From: Sporosarcina sp. FSL K6-3457 | GTDB taxonomy: Bacteria > Bacillota > Bacilli > Bacillales_A > Planococcaceae | Assembly (NCBI RefSeq): GCF_038007285.1 | Contig: NZ_JBBOWX010000001.1 | Location: 2,435,501 to 2,499,500, forward strand | Reading direction: 5' to 3' | Length of the DNA: 64,000 nt | Notes under the pieces: generated by a model | Seen by the model: only the letters and a program-made list of their open reading frames with translations | Database searches by the model: none | What the model was told of the DNA's origin: nothing | Translations under genes and position numbers: made by a program | In this document: in pieces, positions 52,694 through 62,784 of the stretch | Numbering within the stretch: position 1 is the first letter of the stretch | Layout: each line of letters opens with the position of its first letter

Positions 52694-54248
52694 TCATAAC
52701 GCCATCCAGTATTTCAAAAACACCTTTCCTCGAGTCATGAAGAGTCGTCGAACGTGATCCAATCTGTATGATAGCGCCAGGATATGCTTCTCTCGCTACT
52801 TCAACTTGAGCTGGGACAGCCTGTTTAATGATATGCATTCTAGTTTGGATTTCCTTATCAAGTTCTTGAATAGCGATCCGATTCGATTCAATTGTTTCCT
52901 TTGTTTTCTTATAAGCTTCGGCTTGTGGACCTCTTGCACCAACTGCTACTTTTTCAAATTGAACAGAATGCTGCTCTAATCTATCCAGAACACTTTGGCG
53001 CTCCTTCAAATCTTTTGCCATCTCTTGTATTTCTTTATAGAGTCCATCCTTATTAATTCCTTTGGCATGAAGTATCGTTGTTCGCTCATGATTATTTCCG
53101 GCATACGCACATTCAATACGATACAGCGCTTCGATATGACCACCGATAATTTTCCCTCTGTTTTTATCGACCAGTACACGATCAGCAATCACATCAGTTC
53201 CGAATAAATAAAGTCCAGCATGGACAACTGTCGCATATAACTTGCAATTATTTGCATGTTTAATGAAAATATCACCTCGTGCCTCAACAATGGTCATGCC
53301 ACCACCAAAAACGCCACCCTTAATATAAATATCACCTTGCGATGACTGGATTTCCTTTGCATTGGTAACGCCTTCATTTCCTTCAATGGAAATATCGCCC
53401 GTTGCTTTCACTGAATAGCCCGCGAGTACTGTCCCATAAATTGAAACAGCCCCGTCAAACGTAATAGATCCTGTTTCAGGCCCTACATCACCACTAATAA
53501 TTAGTTGTTTTCCAATGCCAATAATCCCATTCGTATATTCTAGTGCACCACCATACATAGCACGAAGCACAGTCTTTCCCTCTTCTTCTTCCTCAGTTAT
53601 CGCTTTTCGATCATAGGATAGTTTTTCATCATTGCCTTTTTGGGCAGAAATGACATTTCCATAGACATCCTGGCCATCGATCCCCTGTTGAGGAGGGATT
53701 TTTTCACCTATCCAATCGCCTTCCTTGACAGGAGTGACAAAGTTCATTTCATAATAGTCCGCCGAGCCATCTTCACGAATCACAGGTTTTTTTTCAGGGA
53801 TTTCCATATATGTAATTACTGCATCAGCACCATTTTGTGGGGGTGATCCAGCAGCAATAGTCAACATTTCACCTGATTTAAATGTCACCTCTTCCAGAGG
53901 CTTTCTCCCATAAATAATCTCCGCTGTATCGAGCGCCAGATTGATCTGTTCTAGAATAGCCTGCCTGCTATTTTCGAATTCCTCTATAGACATATTGAAC
54001 ATGAGTTGGGCTTTCAGTTTGTCTGCTGTGACAAATAGCTCAAAATCAGGAAGCCAACTACCAATAACATGCTCCCCATCCACCTCTGTAAGTGCTTTTC
54101 GTAATACAGCGAACGAAGATATTTTCAAGCGAGGATATTGTTTTGTGATGGCATCAAATGACTTCAGTGGGAAACCAGCTTTTTTCGAATGTATTACTAC
54201 TTTCTCTTTTTGCAAGACAAGGTCAAAATAATCATTTTCAATCAACAC
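52686..54248 (-). CDS. FapA-family (DUF342) protein
   Basis: 520 residues from a GTG at 54248 (AAAGGGTG 8 bases upstream). The middle (about 110-370) is a glycine-rich parallel beta helix (VSIYGTVLAGYSVKATGDIS, IEGNEGVTNAKEIQSSQGDI), and the C-terminal part is a coiled coil (KDLKERQSVLDRLEQHSVQF, KKTKETIESNRIAIQELDKE). DUF342 proteins are cytosolic scaffold-like proteins linked to polar or envelope assembly in some species; the role here is unknown. In B. subtilis I do not recall this gene between spo0A and yqiK. Confidence 0.8.
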   Translation of the reverse strand: MLIENDYFDLVLQKEKVVIHSKKAGFPLKSFDAITKQYPRLKISSFAVLRKALTEVDGEHVIGSWLPDFELFVTADKLKAQLMFNMSIEEFENSRQAILEQINLALDTAEIIYGRKPLEEVTFKSGEMLTIAAGSPPQNGADAVITYMEIPEKKPVIREDGSADYYEMNFVTPVKEGDWIGEKIPPQQGIDGQDVYGNVISAQKGNDEKLSYDRKAITEEEEEGKTVLRAMYGGALEYTNGIIGIGKQLIISGDVGPETGSITFDGAVSIYGTVLAGYSVKATGDISIEGNEGVTNAKEIQSSQGDIYIKGGVFGGGMTIVEARGDIFIKHANNCKLYATVVHAGLYLFGTDVIADRVLVDKNRGKIIGGHIEALYRIECAYAGNNHERTTILHAKGINKDGLYKEIQEMAKDLKERQSVLDRLEQHSVQFEKVAVGARGPQAEAYKKTKETIESNRIAIQELDKEIQTRMHIIKQAVPAQVEVAREAYPGAIIQIGSRSTTLHDSRKGVFEILDGVMNV

Positions 54249-54397
54249 CGATGCTTCACCCTTTCTCTCTATCACCATTATAATGCATTTCAAAAATTTT
54301 AGTTGAAATATTGTGATTTTATTCAGAATAAGAAAAAATGCCTACTATATGAAAATAATTTTCCATACCTAGTAGGCACTCCAACTATTCTATTCAG

Positions 54398-55189
54398 TTA
54401 ACTCGCCATATGCTCCAACCTAATCTTATCAGCAATCATCGCTATGAATTCCGAGTTCGTGGGTTTGCTTTTCAGATGATGCACGGTGTAGCCAAACATT
54501 TTGGAGATGACATCGTAATTCCCTCGGTTCCATGCGACTTCAATCGCATGGCGAATGGCACGTTCTACACGGGAGGATGTCGTATTATACTTTTTTGCAA
54601 TCTCCGGATAAAGAACTTTAGTCACGGCACCAAGCAACTCAACATCTGTGTAGACCATTTGAATCGCTTCGCGGAGAAATGCATAGCCCTTAATATGGGC
54701 AGGTACACCAATTTCTTTGATAATAGATGTAATAGTCGTATCCAGTACTTTTTGACTGACTGTTCCAGGCACCTGCTCTACTTCCGGTTTAGATATAGGT
54801 ACAATTGGCTTTCTTGTGCCCGCGACTTGGAAAATCTGATTAGCAAGTCGTTCGAATTCAAACGGTTTGAGCATGAAATAAGATGCGCCAAGGCTAGCCG
54901 CTTGCGTCATTACATCTTCTTGTCCAAATGCAGTTAGCATAATAATGTGCAGATCGGCAATTTGCGCATTCCCACTTAATGTTTCAAGTACTGCAATTCC
55001 ATCTAAGTGTGGCATGATGATATCCAGCAATAGCACGTCTGGCTTTTTTTCTTCTAGCATCGACAGACATACTTTTCCGTTATTTGCGGTCCAGATGACG
55101 TCAATTTCGGGATGTCTTTCAAAATACGTCACCATCGTTTTCACCAATTCCTTGTTATCGTCAGCAATCGCTATTTTCAATTTATCCAT
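54398..55189 (-). CDS. spo0A: Sporulation master regulator Spo0A
   Basis: 263 residues from the ATG at 55189 (GGAGGG 9 bases upstream). Receiver domain with acidic pocket IAIADDNKE and phosphorylated Asp in [15 protein letters not shown]-terminal domain with [20 protein letters not shown] (recognition helix) and [10 protein letters not shown]. Phosphorylated by the Spo0B relay, it starts sporulation. Several 0A boxes lie upstream, suggesting autoregulation. Confidence 0.97.
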   Translation of the reverse strand: MDKLKIAIADDNKELVKTMVTYFERHPEIDVIWTANNGKVCLSMLEEKKPDVLLLDIIMPHLDGIAVLETLSGNAQIADLHIIMLTAFGQEDVMTQAASLGASYFMLKPFEFERLANQIFQVAGTRKPIVPISKPEVEQVPGTVSQKVLDTTITSIIKEIGVPAHIKGYAFLREAIQMVYTDVELLGAVTKVLYPEIAKKYNTTSSRVERAIRHAIEVAWNRGNYDVISKMFGYTVHHLKSKPTNSEFIAMIADKIRLEHMAS

Positions 55190-55268
55190 TCCCATTTCCC
55201 TCCTGTACGTTTCTACATTTAAATTTTTTGAAAAAGTAGCAACCTTCTTTTTCATTGCCTAGGGGAAA

Positions 55269-55380
55269 TTTTCGACAAATCATAGGACAACCCTTTTTTA
55301 AAAAATAAAAATGAATCTTCAGACATACGGTTTCCCTATATTTCGACGAATTCCATTCTTTTCTATTCTTTTGTCGAATC
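55269..55380 (-). promoter_or_regulatory. Three 0A boxes upstream of spo0A
   Basis: Minus-strand TTTGTCGAAAA at 55269-55279 is a perfect 0A box. TTCGTCGAAA at 55341-55350 has one mismatch. Plus-strand TTTTGTCGAAT at 55369-55379 is a good match to TGTCGAA. No convincing sigma-H promoter was found among them. Confidence 0.65.
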
Positions 55381-55402
55381 GTTTAAGTATAGTTTACCAC
55401 GA

Positions 55403-55445
55403 CAAAAAAAAAGGACCAACCCGCAATTGCAAGTTGGTCCTTTTT
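55403..55445. terminator. Terminator of spoIVB
   Basis: Minus-strand AAAGGACCAACTTG paired with CGGGTTGGTCCTTT, followed by a long T run. Confidence 0.85.
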
Positions 55446-56413
55446 CATTTTCCACCATTCCGCATCGTCTCTAGAAAAAGACCGGCACCTTTTTCTGGAT
55501 CATCGACAAACATATGCGTGACAGCACCTACAAATTTGCCGTTTTGAATGACTGGACTACCACTCATCCCTTGCAAAATGCCGCCTGTTGCTTCTAATAA
55601 TTTAGGGTCTGTCAATACAAAATGAAACTGGTCTTGTTCAATTTCAATAATTCGGATTGTAAACGTTTCAACTTCCGTGCCCCTAATCGTTGTAAAAATC
55701 TCCGCGACATCTTCTTTGAGCTGTTCAGGATGCATAATCTCTAGTGGTTCGGCTAACACTTTCTTATGAGCACTATTCCACGCTCCAAAAATACCGTACA
55801 CACCATTTGTTTGAATCGTTCCCAACAGATCTTCATCTTCAACAATTGTTGAAATTTTGTAACCTGGAATGCCAGGAACACTTTTTTTAATCTGTCCAAT
55901 TTCCGACAGATAAATGGCGCCTGTATTAAAGGAGGGTGGTGATTTTAATGCGCTGTCGATGATCTGATGGCCTAATGCACCATAGGTTCCATTATCCGGA
56001 TCGACGTACGTTAAGGTTCCTGTCCCTTCCGTCCGATCTTTCAGGAATGGAAGGAGACGTTTCATCGCTTCGCCATCTGCTTGAATCTGACTTTTGTCTC
56101 CATTGCGAATGACGTGCAACACAATTTCTTTGTTATCACGTCGGGCAGACAATGCTTTTTCGAAGTCCATTAATGTGCCGATTGTGACATCATCCACTTG
56201 CTCGATCAAATCACCTGCCTTCAACCAATGGTCTTTACTAATCATGACATCATTTGTGATGAAGACACCCGATAACTCCATTTTAATACCGATTGAGTGT
56301 CCCATCGGAATAAGCGAGCCCTCTTGCGCGGATGCCGCATCTGTAGTAAATGGCATGACCAGTAACAGCACAGAAAACGAAACGGCCAATTTAAACTGTC
56401 TACTCCATCCCAT
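55445..56413 (-). CDS. spoIVB: SpoIVB signalling serine peptidase
   Basis: 322 residues. N-terminal membrane anchor (FKLAVSFSVLLLVMPFTTDA), PDZ domain at about 55-125 (DHWLKAGDLIEQVDDVTIGT), then the S55 peptidase domain with GALGHQIID (catalytic His) and GILQGMSGSPVIQNGKFVGA (catalytic Ser). Made in the forespore and secreted to the intermembrane space, it triggers pro-sigma-K processing. Order recN-spoIVB-spo0A matches B. subtilis. Confidence 0.96.
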   Translation of the reverse strand: MGWSRQFKLAVSFSVLLLVMPFTTDAASAQEGSLIPMGHSIGIKMELSGVFITNDVMISKDHWLKAGDLIEQVDDVTIGTLMDFEKALSARRDNKEIVLHVIRNGDKSQIQADGEAMKRLLPFLKDRTEGTGTLTYVDPDNGTYGALGHQIIDSALKSPPSFNTGAIYLSEIGQIKKSVPGIPGYKISTIVEDEDLLGTIQTNGVYGIFGAWNSAHKKVLAEPLEIMHPEQLKEDVAEIFTTIRGTEVETFTIRIIEIEQDQFHFVLTDPKLLEATGGILQGMSGSPVIQNGKFVGAVTHMFVDDPEKGAGLFLETMRNGGK

Positions 56414-56562
56414 ACTTCACCTCCCCGAATTAAGATACTACTGGTATGTCCGTTCTGAGGAATGTTATGAAAGGGTAAATCATGAAATAAAGAAAAGTGT
56501 CTGACGCCTGGAGACTAGGCAAAAAAAAAGCGGAAGATGCCGGAAGTCCAGACGCGCCATAT

Positions 56563-56593
56563 AAAAAACGTGCATAATTTGCTATGCACGTTT
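56563..56593 (-). terminator. Terminator of recN
   Basis: AAACGTGCATA/TATGCACGTTT perfect stem with a T run on the minus strand. Confidence 0.88.
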
Positions 56594-56598
56594 CCTTG

Positions 56599-58296
56599 TT
56601 AACGAAATGATTTTTTTCGCTCTTCTGCTAACGTCAATAATTCTTCAGCATGTTTTAATGTCAGTGGTGTAATTTCAGCGCCTGACAGCATTCGGGATAG
56701 CTCTTGTGTTCTTTCTGATTCAACAACATCATGAATGGCTGTACGTGTTCTGTCATCTTCCACTTCTTTTTTAATGAGACAATGATGATCCGCCATTGCT
56801 GCGACTTGCGGTAAATGGGAAATACACAACACCTGGGAATGCATGGAAATCATCGCTATTTTCTCGGCGATAGCTTGCGCTACCCTACCACTCACTCCCG
56901 TATCGACTTCATCAAAAATTAGCGAAGTGATGCCTTGGTGCTTTGAAAAAATCGTTTTGAGTGCCAACATTATACGGGAAAGTTCTCCACCTGAGGCAAC
57001 TTTGACGAGTGGTTTTAATGGTTCCCCGACATTTGTTGAAATGAGGAACACCACATTATCATAACCATTTGAATCGAAAACACCTGCCGCTTTTCGACTG
57101 ATATCCACTTTAAATGATGCTTTTCCCATATGTAGCTGTTGCAATTGTTCCATAATCGCCTGTTGTAATTGACTAGATGTCGCTTGACGAATAATTGATA
57201 ACTCACCCGCTTCAATTTCCAAGTCCTGCAATAATTGCTCCATTTTTTCTTGTTGAGCAGCTAGTCTTTCATCCCGACTGAGTAAATTTTCAAGATCATC
57301 CGCAATTTTGTCGCGATACAATAAAATATCCTCAATCGTTTTGCCATATTTCCTTTTGAGCGAAGTATGGAGGGCAAGCCGATCTTCTACCACTTCCAGT
57401 CTTGCCGGATCAAATTCCATATCATCCAATATACTTTTCAGTTCATGTGCAGTATCTTGCAACGAATAAAAGCTCGTCGCAACAGTTTCCGCATGCGGTT
57501 TCAAGGTTTTATCGACAGAGGCTGCATCTTCAATATCACTCATAGCTGAGCCGACCCAATCCAGCGCATGCGTATCCCCACTGATGGACAGATAGGCTGT
57601 ATTCAAGCGCTCATAGAGACGATTGAAATTTTGCAACTTTTGTTTTTCTGCTTCTAGCTCGTCTTCCTCCCCAATGACAAGCGCAGCTGCATCAATTTCT
57701 TTCAATTGGAATGAATACAAATCGATGCGCTGAGCCACTTGTTGCTCGTTTTCATCAGCAGTTTCGAGTTTACGCTTCAGCTTCCGGTAACGTTCATAAA
57801 GATCGGAATAGTTATCAAACGCCCGTGTCAGTTTGTCACCAGCAAAATGGTTCAGTAAATGGATGTGACTTCTTTCGTGCATCAGTTCTTGATTTTCATG
57901 CTGCCCATGAATATCTATCAGTTGAGAACCGATTTCCCTCAAAACAGCGATCGTCACAAGTTTGCCATTGACACGACAAACTGTTTTACCATTCGCATTT
58001 AAATCACGTCGCAGAATGATATGACCCTCTTCTACATCAATGCCCAGCTCAGCCAATTTTTCAATGACAGGATGGGCTTGTTCCGCAATCGTGAACAGAC
58101 CTTCTAATTCAGCTTTTACTGCACCATGTCGGATAAATTCTTGAGAGCCTCTGCCACCGGCTAATAACTGAACCGCATCGATAATAATCGATTTTCCAGC
58201 TCCTGTTTCTCCAGTCAAGACCGTTAGACCTTCATCAAAGGTAATGTCAAGACTTTCAATAATTGCAAAGTTTTTAATGGAGATTTCACTCAACAA
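56599..58296 (-). CDS. recN: DNA repair ATPase RecN
   Basis: 565 residues, SMC-like. Walker A LTGETGAGKSIIIDAVQLLA at the N-terminus, long coiled coils (about 150-360), then VASGGELSRIMLALKTIFSK (signature) and LIFDEVDTGVSGRVAQAIAE (Walker B). Binds DNA ends early in double-strand break repair. Confidence 0.96.
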   Translation of the reverse strand: MLSEISIKNFAIIESLDITFDEGLTVLTGETGAGKSIIIDAVQLLAGGRGSQEFIRHGAVKAELEGLFTIAEQAHPVIEKLAELGIDVEEGHIILRRDLNANGKTVCRVNGKLVTIAVLREIGSQLIDIHGQHENQELMHERSHIHLLNHFAGDKLTRAFDNYSDLYERYRKLKRKLETADENEQQVAQRIDLYSFQLKEIDAAALVIGEEDELEAEKQKLQNFNRLYERLNTAYLSISGDTHALDWVGSAMSDIEDAASVDKTLKPHAETVATSFYSLQDTAHELKSILDDMEFDPARLEVVEDRLALHTSLKRKYGKTIEDILLYRDKIADDLENLLSRDERLAAQQEKMEQLLQDLEIEAGELSIIRQATSSQLQQAIMEQLQQLHMGKASFKVDISRKAAGVFDSNGYDNVVFLISTNVGEPLKPLVKVASGGELSRIMLALKTIFSKHQGITSLIFDEVDTGVSGRVAQAIAEKIAMISMHSQVLCISHLPQVAAMADHHCLIKKEVEDDRTRTAIHDVVESERTQELSRMLSGAEITPLTLKHAEELLTLAEERKKSFR

Positions 58297-58311
58297 GTAC
58301 AGTCACCTCTC

Positions 58312-58761
58312 TTACAGCATCGCAAGTAATTTTTCTTTGACAACCATTGTCAGCGATTCATCCCGACAAATGATAAGGCATGTATCGTCGCCACAGATCG
58401 TTCCAAGCATCTCGTCCCATCCAAGATGGTCAATTAAAGACCCAACGGCTTGTGCATTGCCAGGAAGCGTTTTCAAAATGATAAAATGCCCCGCTCCATC
58501 GATACTCACGAAGGCATCTGTCAGCATGCGATTGAGCTTTTGCTCCGTGTTATGGCTATGTACGGCAGGAAGGCTATATTTATAGCGACCATCTGGTAAT
58601 GGAACTTTAATGAGATGCATTTCTTTAATATCCCGCGAAACAGTCGCTTGTGTCACCGCTACTCCTGCATCTTTTAAACTGTCCACAAGCTGATCTTGTG
58701 TTTCTACTTCAAAATTTGAGATAATATCCCGAATCCGAATATGTCTATGCCCTTTATTCAT
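58312..58761 (-). CDS. argR: Arginine repressor ArgR/AhrC
   Basis: 149 residues from the ATG at 58761 (AGGAGCGA upstream). N-terminal winged HTH with [20 protein letters not shown] and C-terminal oligomerisation and arginine-binding domain with [17 protein letters not shown]. Hexameric regulator of arginine synthesis and breakdown. Confidence 0.95.
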   Translation of the reverse strand: MNKGHRHIRIRDIISNFEVETQDQLVDSLKDAGVAVTQATVSRDIKEMHLIKVPLPDGRYKYSLPAVHSHNTEQKLNRMLTDAFVSIDGAGHFIILKTLPGNAQAVGSLIDHLGWDEMLGTICGDDTCLIICRDESLTMVVKEKLLAML

Positions 58762-58854
58762 TCCCATCGCTCCTATACACACTAATCATATCTTATTTTA
58801 TACTCTATCATCGAACTTTTCCTTCAACAAGAAAAACGCGCAAATAAATGCGCG

Positions 58855-59676
58855 CTATAGCAATTCCTGGTAGGCCTCTTCAATCAGCTTATTATACGAG
58901 TCGTCATCAAAAAGAGTCGTCGGATGATCATCTGCTGTTAAATGGAATAGGAATTCAATATTCCCTTCTCCTCCCGTAACAGGGGAGAATGACATGCCAC
59001 GTAGACTAAATCCTTCTTGTACTGACGCATCGGCAATTTTTTTCAATACATCAAAATGAACAGATTTTTCACGAACAACACCTTTTTTACCTACTTTACC
59101 TTTACCCGCTTCAAACTGAGGCTTGACGAGTGCAATAACATCTCCACCTTGCGCAATGATACGCTTCAAAGCAGGTAAAATAAGTGTCAAGGAAATGAAC
59201 GATACATCAATGGTTGCAAATTGCGGCACACCTGCTGTAAATAGTTCTGGTGTCGCATGTCTGAAATTCGTTCTTTCCATCACCGTTACACGTGAATCTT
59301 GGCGTATTTTCCAGGCCAACTGATTATAACCAACATCTAGTGCATAACAATGCACCGCTCCATTTTGTAACGCACAATCTGTAAAACCACCCGTAGATGA
59401 CCCGATATCCAGCCCGATTTTACCTTTGACATCGACTGTAAACTTCTCCAGTGCTTTTTCAAGCTTTAAGCCGCCTCGACTAACATATTTCAATGTGGAG
59501 CCTTTTACAGTTAGCGGTGCATCCTCTGGAATTTTTTCTCCAGGCTTATCAAGCCTTGTTTCTGCGGAGAAAACGATACCTGCCATGATAGAACGTTTGG
59601 CCTGTTCTCTTGTTTCAACAAGACCACGTGCAACGAGCAGGACGTCGACTCGCTCTTTGGGTATACGATTTGTCAT
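58855..59676 (-). CDS. TlyA-family rRNA 2'-O-methyltransferase (YqxC)
   Basis: 273 residues. S4 RNA-binding domain ([20 protein letters not shown], about 5-65), then an FtsJ-like methyltransferase domain with [20 protein letters not shown] and [18 protein letters not shown]. Predicted to methylate ribose in rRNA; some relatives are called hemolysins from early work. Overlaps the dxs stop by 4 bases. Confidence 0.92.
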   Translation of the reverse strand: MTNRIPKERVDVLLVARGLVETREQAKRSIMAGIVFSAETRLDKPGEKIPEDAPLTVKGSTLKYVSRGGLKLEKALEKFTVDVKGKIGLDIGSSTGGFTDCALQNGAVHCYALDVGYNQLAWKIRQDSRVTVMERTNFRHATPELFTAGVPQFATIDVSFISLTLILPALKRIIAQGGDVIALVKPQFEAGKGKVGKKGVVREKSVHFDVLKKIADASVQEGFSLRGMSFSPVTGGEGNIEFLFHLTADDHPTTLFDDDSYNKLIEEAYQELL

Positions 59677-61583
59677 ACTTGTTCCCTTTCCACTGCAAGT
59701 TCTTTGATGAACGTTTGCACATTATCAACGAGGTGACCTGCCGTCATACCAATTTCCGCCAGTAGCTCATCAACATTTCCATGCTCAATAAACTGATCAG
59801 GAATACCCATTCGTTGAATCGGGACACCCGTCTTGCGTGTATCCTGCGCATATTCAATAACGGCGCTACCAAAACCACCTGCAAGAACTGCTTCTTCAAC
59901 TGTTGTAATCGGCATGCCCGTTGCAAAGAGTTCATCTAACATTTGGTGATCTAACGGTTTGATAAACCTCGCATTGACTACCTTCACTTGAATCCCCCGT
60001 GATGCCAATGTTTCAGCTGCCTGCAACGCCATTGGAATCGTCGTACCAAATGTTAAAATAGCAGCATCGTTGCCTTCGCGAAGGACTTCCCATGAACCGA
60101 TTGGAATGGCTTGTAGTGTTTCATCCATTGACACTCCAAGTCCGTTTCCCCTTGGATAACGCATCGCAATCGGCCCCCCGCTATAATCAATCGCAGTCTT
60201 CACCATATGCTGTCCTTCGTTTTCGTCTTTTGGCATCATAATAACCAAATTCGGCATATGCCTTAAAAAGGCAATATCAAAGACACCTTGATGCGTTTCC
60301 CCATCGGCACCTACAAGTCCCGCACGATCGATGCCAATAAAGACATTCAAATTCTGCCTTGCAACATCGTGAAGCACTTGATCGTATGCACGTTGTAGGA
60401 ATGTCGAATAGATCGCTAAAAACGGTTTCATCCCCTGCGTAGCAAGCCCTGCTGCCATCGTCGTTGCATGCTGCTCGGCTATGCCCACATCGTAAAATCG
60501 ATCTGGGAATTCCTTGGCAAACGATTCCAGTTTAGAACCGACTGGCATTGCCGGTGTAATCGCAACAACACGCTGATCCTCACGCGCCATTGTCCGAACT
60601 GTTTCTGCTACGAGCCCACTCCAAGAAGGCGCAACGGATGCAGATTTAACGAAATCACCTGTTTCAATCTTATAGGGTCCTGTACCATGCCAAGTCCCGA
60701 TTTTATCGTCTTCAGCCGGGCTGTAGCCTTTACCTTTTTTCGTGATGACATGCAATAGAACAGGTCCATCCATTTTTTTGGCATACTGAAGATTGCGCTC
60801 CAACTCATTGAAATCATGGCCATTAACTGGTCCCAAATAAGTGAAGCCCAATTCTTCAAAAAAGATCCCCGAGACGACTAGATACTTTAAGCTGTCCTTG
60901 ACCCGTTCCGCCGCTGCTGCTACTTTACCGCCGACTGCAGGGATTTTCCTCAGAATATATTCAAGTTCGTCTTTCGCATTATTATACTTACCAGCAGTCC
61001 TCAGTTTCCCCAGTATTGTATGGAGAGCTCCGACGTTTGGTGCAATCGACATCTCATTGTCGTTCAAAATAACGATCATATTTGTTTTCTCATGACCAAT
61101 ATGATTCAACGCCTCAAGCGCCATACCACCAGTCAACGCACCGTCACCAATGACAGGTATAACGTAATTTGAATCCCCTTTAACGTCTCGTGCCGCCGAC
61201 ATCCCCATCGCTGCCGATAATGATGTTGAACTGTGACCTGTTTCCCATACATCATGCTCACTCTCATTCATTTTAGGGAAGCCGCATAAGCCCTTGAATT
61301 GTCTTAGCGTATCGAAATCAGCTGCACGTCCCGTCAAAATCTTATGGACATACGCCTGGTGTCCGACATCCCAAAGAATTTTATCTGTGGGGCTATCAAA
61401 TAACCGATGGAGCATGATCGTTAATTCTACAACGCCCAAATTGGGTCCAATATGACCTCCAGTGACAGATAACTTTTCGATAAGGAATTTCCGAATTTCT
61501 TCAGCAAGCTCTGCCATCTGTTCTTTGTCGAGCTTTTTAATAAAAGATGGACTAGTAATTTCAGTAAGATCCACCAATATCAC
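59673..61583 (-). CDS. dxs: 1-deoxy-D-xylulose-5-phosphate synthase
   Basis: 636 residues. Thiamine motif [40 protein letters not shown] near the start, [20 protein letters not shown] (catalytic Glu) and [17 protein letters not shown]. Condenses pyruvate and glyceraldehyde-3-phosphate, the first step of the MEP isoprenoid pathway. Downstream of ispA in one operon. Confidence 0.97.
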   Translation of the reverse strand: MILVDLTEITSPSFIKKLDKEQMAELAEEIRKFLIEKLSVTGGHIGPNLGVVELTIMLHRLFDSPTDKILWDVGHQAYVHKILTGRAADFDTLRQFKGLCGFPKMNESEHDVWETGHSSTSLSAAMGMSAARDVKGDSNYVIPVIGDGALTGGMALEALNHIGHEKTNMIVILNDNEMSIAPNVGALHTILGKLRTAGKYNNAKDELEYILRKIPAVGGKVAAAAERVKDSLKYLVVSGIFFEELGFTYLGPVNGHDFNELERNLQYAKKMDGPVLLHVITKKGKGYSPAEDDKIGTWHGTGPYKIETGDFVKSASVAPSWSGLVAETVRTMAREDQRVVAITPAMPVGSKLESFAKEFPDRFYDVGIAEQHATTMAAGLATQGMKPFLAIYSTFLQRAYDQVLHDVARQNLNVFIGIDRAGLVGADGETHQGVFDIAFLRHMPNLVIMMPKDENEGQHMVKTAIDYSGGPIAMRYPRGNGLGVSMDETLQAIPIGSWEVLREGNDAAILTFGTTIPMALQAAETLASRGIQVKVVNARFIKPLDHQMLDELFATGMPITTVEEAVLAGGFGSAVIEYAQDTRKTGVPIQRMGIPDQFIEHGNVDELLAEIGMTAGHLVDNVQTFIKELAVEREQV

Positions 61584-61664
61584 ACACCTTCATAAATTGA
61601 TTACCACAGTTTACTCCCAGTACATTATAGCAAGAAGGACGTTCCATACAACAGTTTCGTTCCC

Positions 61665-62549
61665 TCATGATTGCCGATTGACAATATAATCTGCGAAAAG
61701 CTCAAGAAGTGGCTCGTCTTGTTCAATGAAACTAAGTGATTCCCCTGCTAAACGATGATGTTCTGCAAGGCGTTCCCTCGCGCCGTCAAGACCAAGTAGC
61801 GATGGATACGTCGATTTATCACTGCTAATGTCACTTCCAGCTGTCTTACCTAGTGCTTCCGTTGTAGATGTGATATCGAGAATATCATCTTGAATTTGAA
61901 AAGCAAGACCAATATTCCATGCGAAAGTCTTTAATTGTCCAGTCTTTGCTTGATCAAGACCAGCGAGTACAGCACCAGCCTCGATACAAAATGATAGCAG
62001 TGCCCCTGTTTTATTGATGTGAACGGTTTCCAATTCCATAAGTGACAACGGTTTTGTTTCCCCTTCGATGTCAAGGATTTGACCCCCGACCATTCCTGCA
62101 GCACCTGAAGCTCCTGCTAGCATGTTGACTAGCTGCAAAGCATCTTTAGGTGATGTTTCTTGCAGAGTCGTTAATACCTCAAATGCCAGCGTTTGCAGTG
62201 CATCCCCTGCGAGAACAGCTACTGCTTCCCCATAAACTTTATGATTCGTCAATTTACCGCGCCTATAATCATCGTCATCCATACAAGGTAGATCATCATG
62301 AATAAGCGAATACGTGTGAATTAATTCGACAGCACAAGCGATAGATATGGCATCGGCTGATTGAACGCCTAAATCTTCAAGCGTGGCAAGAACAAGTAGT
62401 GGCCGAATGCGTTTTCCACCAGCATTGACCGAGTAGGCCATCGAAGATTTCAATGTTTCAGGCACGTTCGTCGTCGCAAGCATATGATTCAATTGGGCTT
62501 CAATAGCGGGTTGGTAATTCTCTATAAAGTGCTGCAATTTTTTATGCAT
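61665..62549 (-). CDS. ispA: Farnesyl diphosphate synthase
   Basis: 294 residues from the ATG at 62549 (AGGGGTGG upstream), overlapping xseB by 8 bases. Prenyltransferase motifs: NAGGKRIRPLLVL, first Asp-rich DDLPCMDDDDYRRGK, AFQIQDDILDITSTT (second Asp-rich region). Makes farnesyl diphosphate from IPP and DMAPP/GPP. Confidence 0.95.
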   Translation of the reverse strand: MHKKLQHFIENYQPAIEAQLNHMLATTNVPETLKSSMAYSVNAGGKRIRPLLVLATLEDLGVQSADAISIACAVELIHTYSLIHDDLPCMDDDDYRRGKLTNHKVYGEAVAVLAGDALQTLAFEVLTTLQETSPKDALQLVNMLAGASGAAGMVGGQILDIEGETKPLSLMELETVHINKTGALLSFCIEAGAVLAGLDQAKTGQLKTFAWNIGLAFQIQDDILDITSTTEALGKTAGSDISSDKSTYPSLLGLDGARERLAEHHRLAGESLSFIEQDEPLLELFADYIVNRQS

Positions 62550-62784
62550 GCTGATCCACCCCTTTTGTTGGATCGAACGGGGATGATTTACCCTCTTTGT
62601 CGATAATAGAAATAAGCTGTTGTTCGGCATCCTGTAATTTTCCGTGACAATAGGCAGACAGCTCCATGCCTTCTTTATATAAGGTAATAGCGTCTTCCAG
62701 CGGGATATCTCCTGTTTCCAATTTCTGGACGACATCCTCTAATTGTAGCATCGCTTCTTCAAAGCGGATTGGTTCTTTTTCCAC
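62542..62784 (-). CDS. xseB: Exodeoxyribonuclease VII small subunit
   Basis: 80 residues. Helical hairpin RFEEAMLQLEDVVQKLETGD, IPLEDAITLYKEGMEL, typical of XseB. Starts directly after the xseA stop and acts with XseA on single-stranded DNA. Confidence 0.95.
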   Translation of the reverse strand: MEKEPIRFEEAMLQLEDVVQKLETGDIPLEDAITLYKEGMELSAYCHGKLQDAEQQLISIIDKEGKSSPFDPTKGVDQHA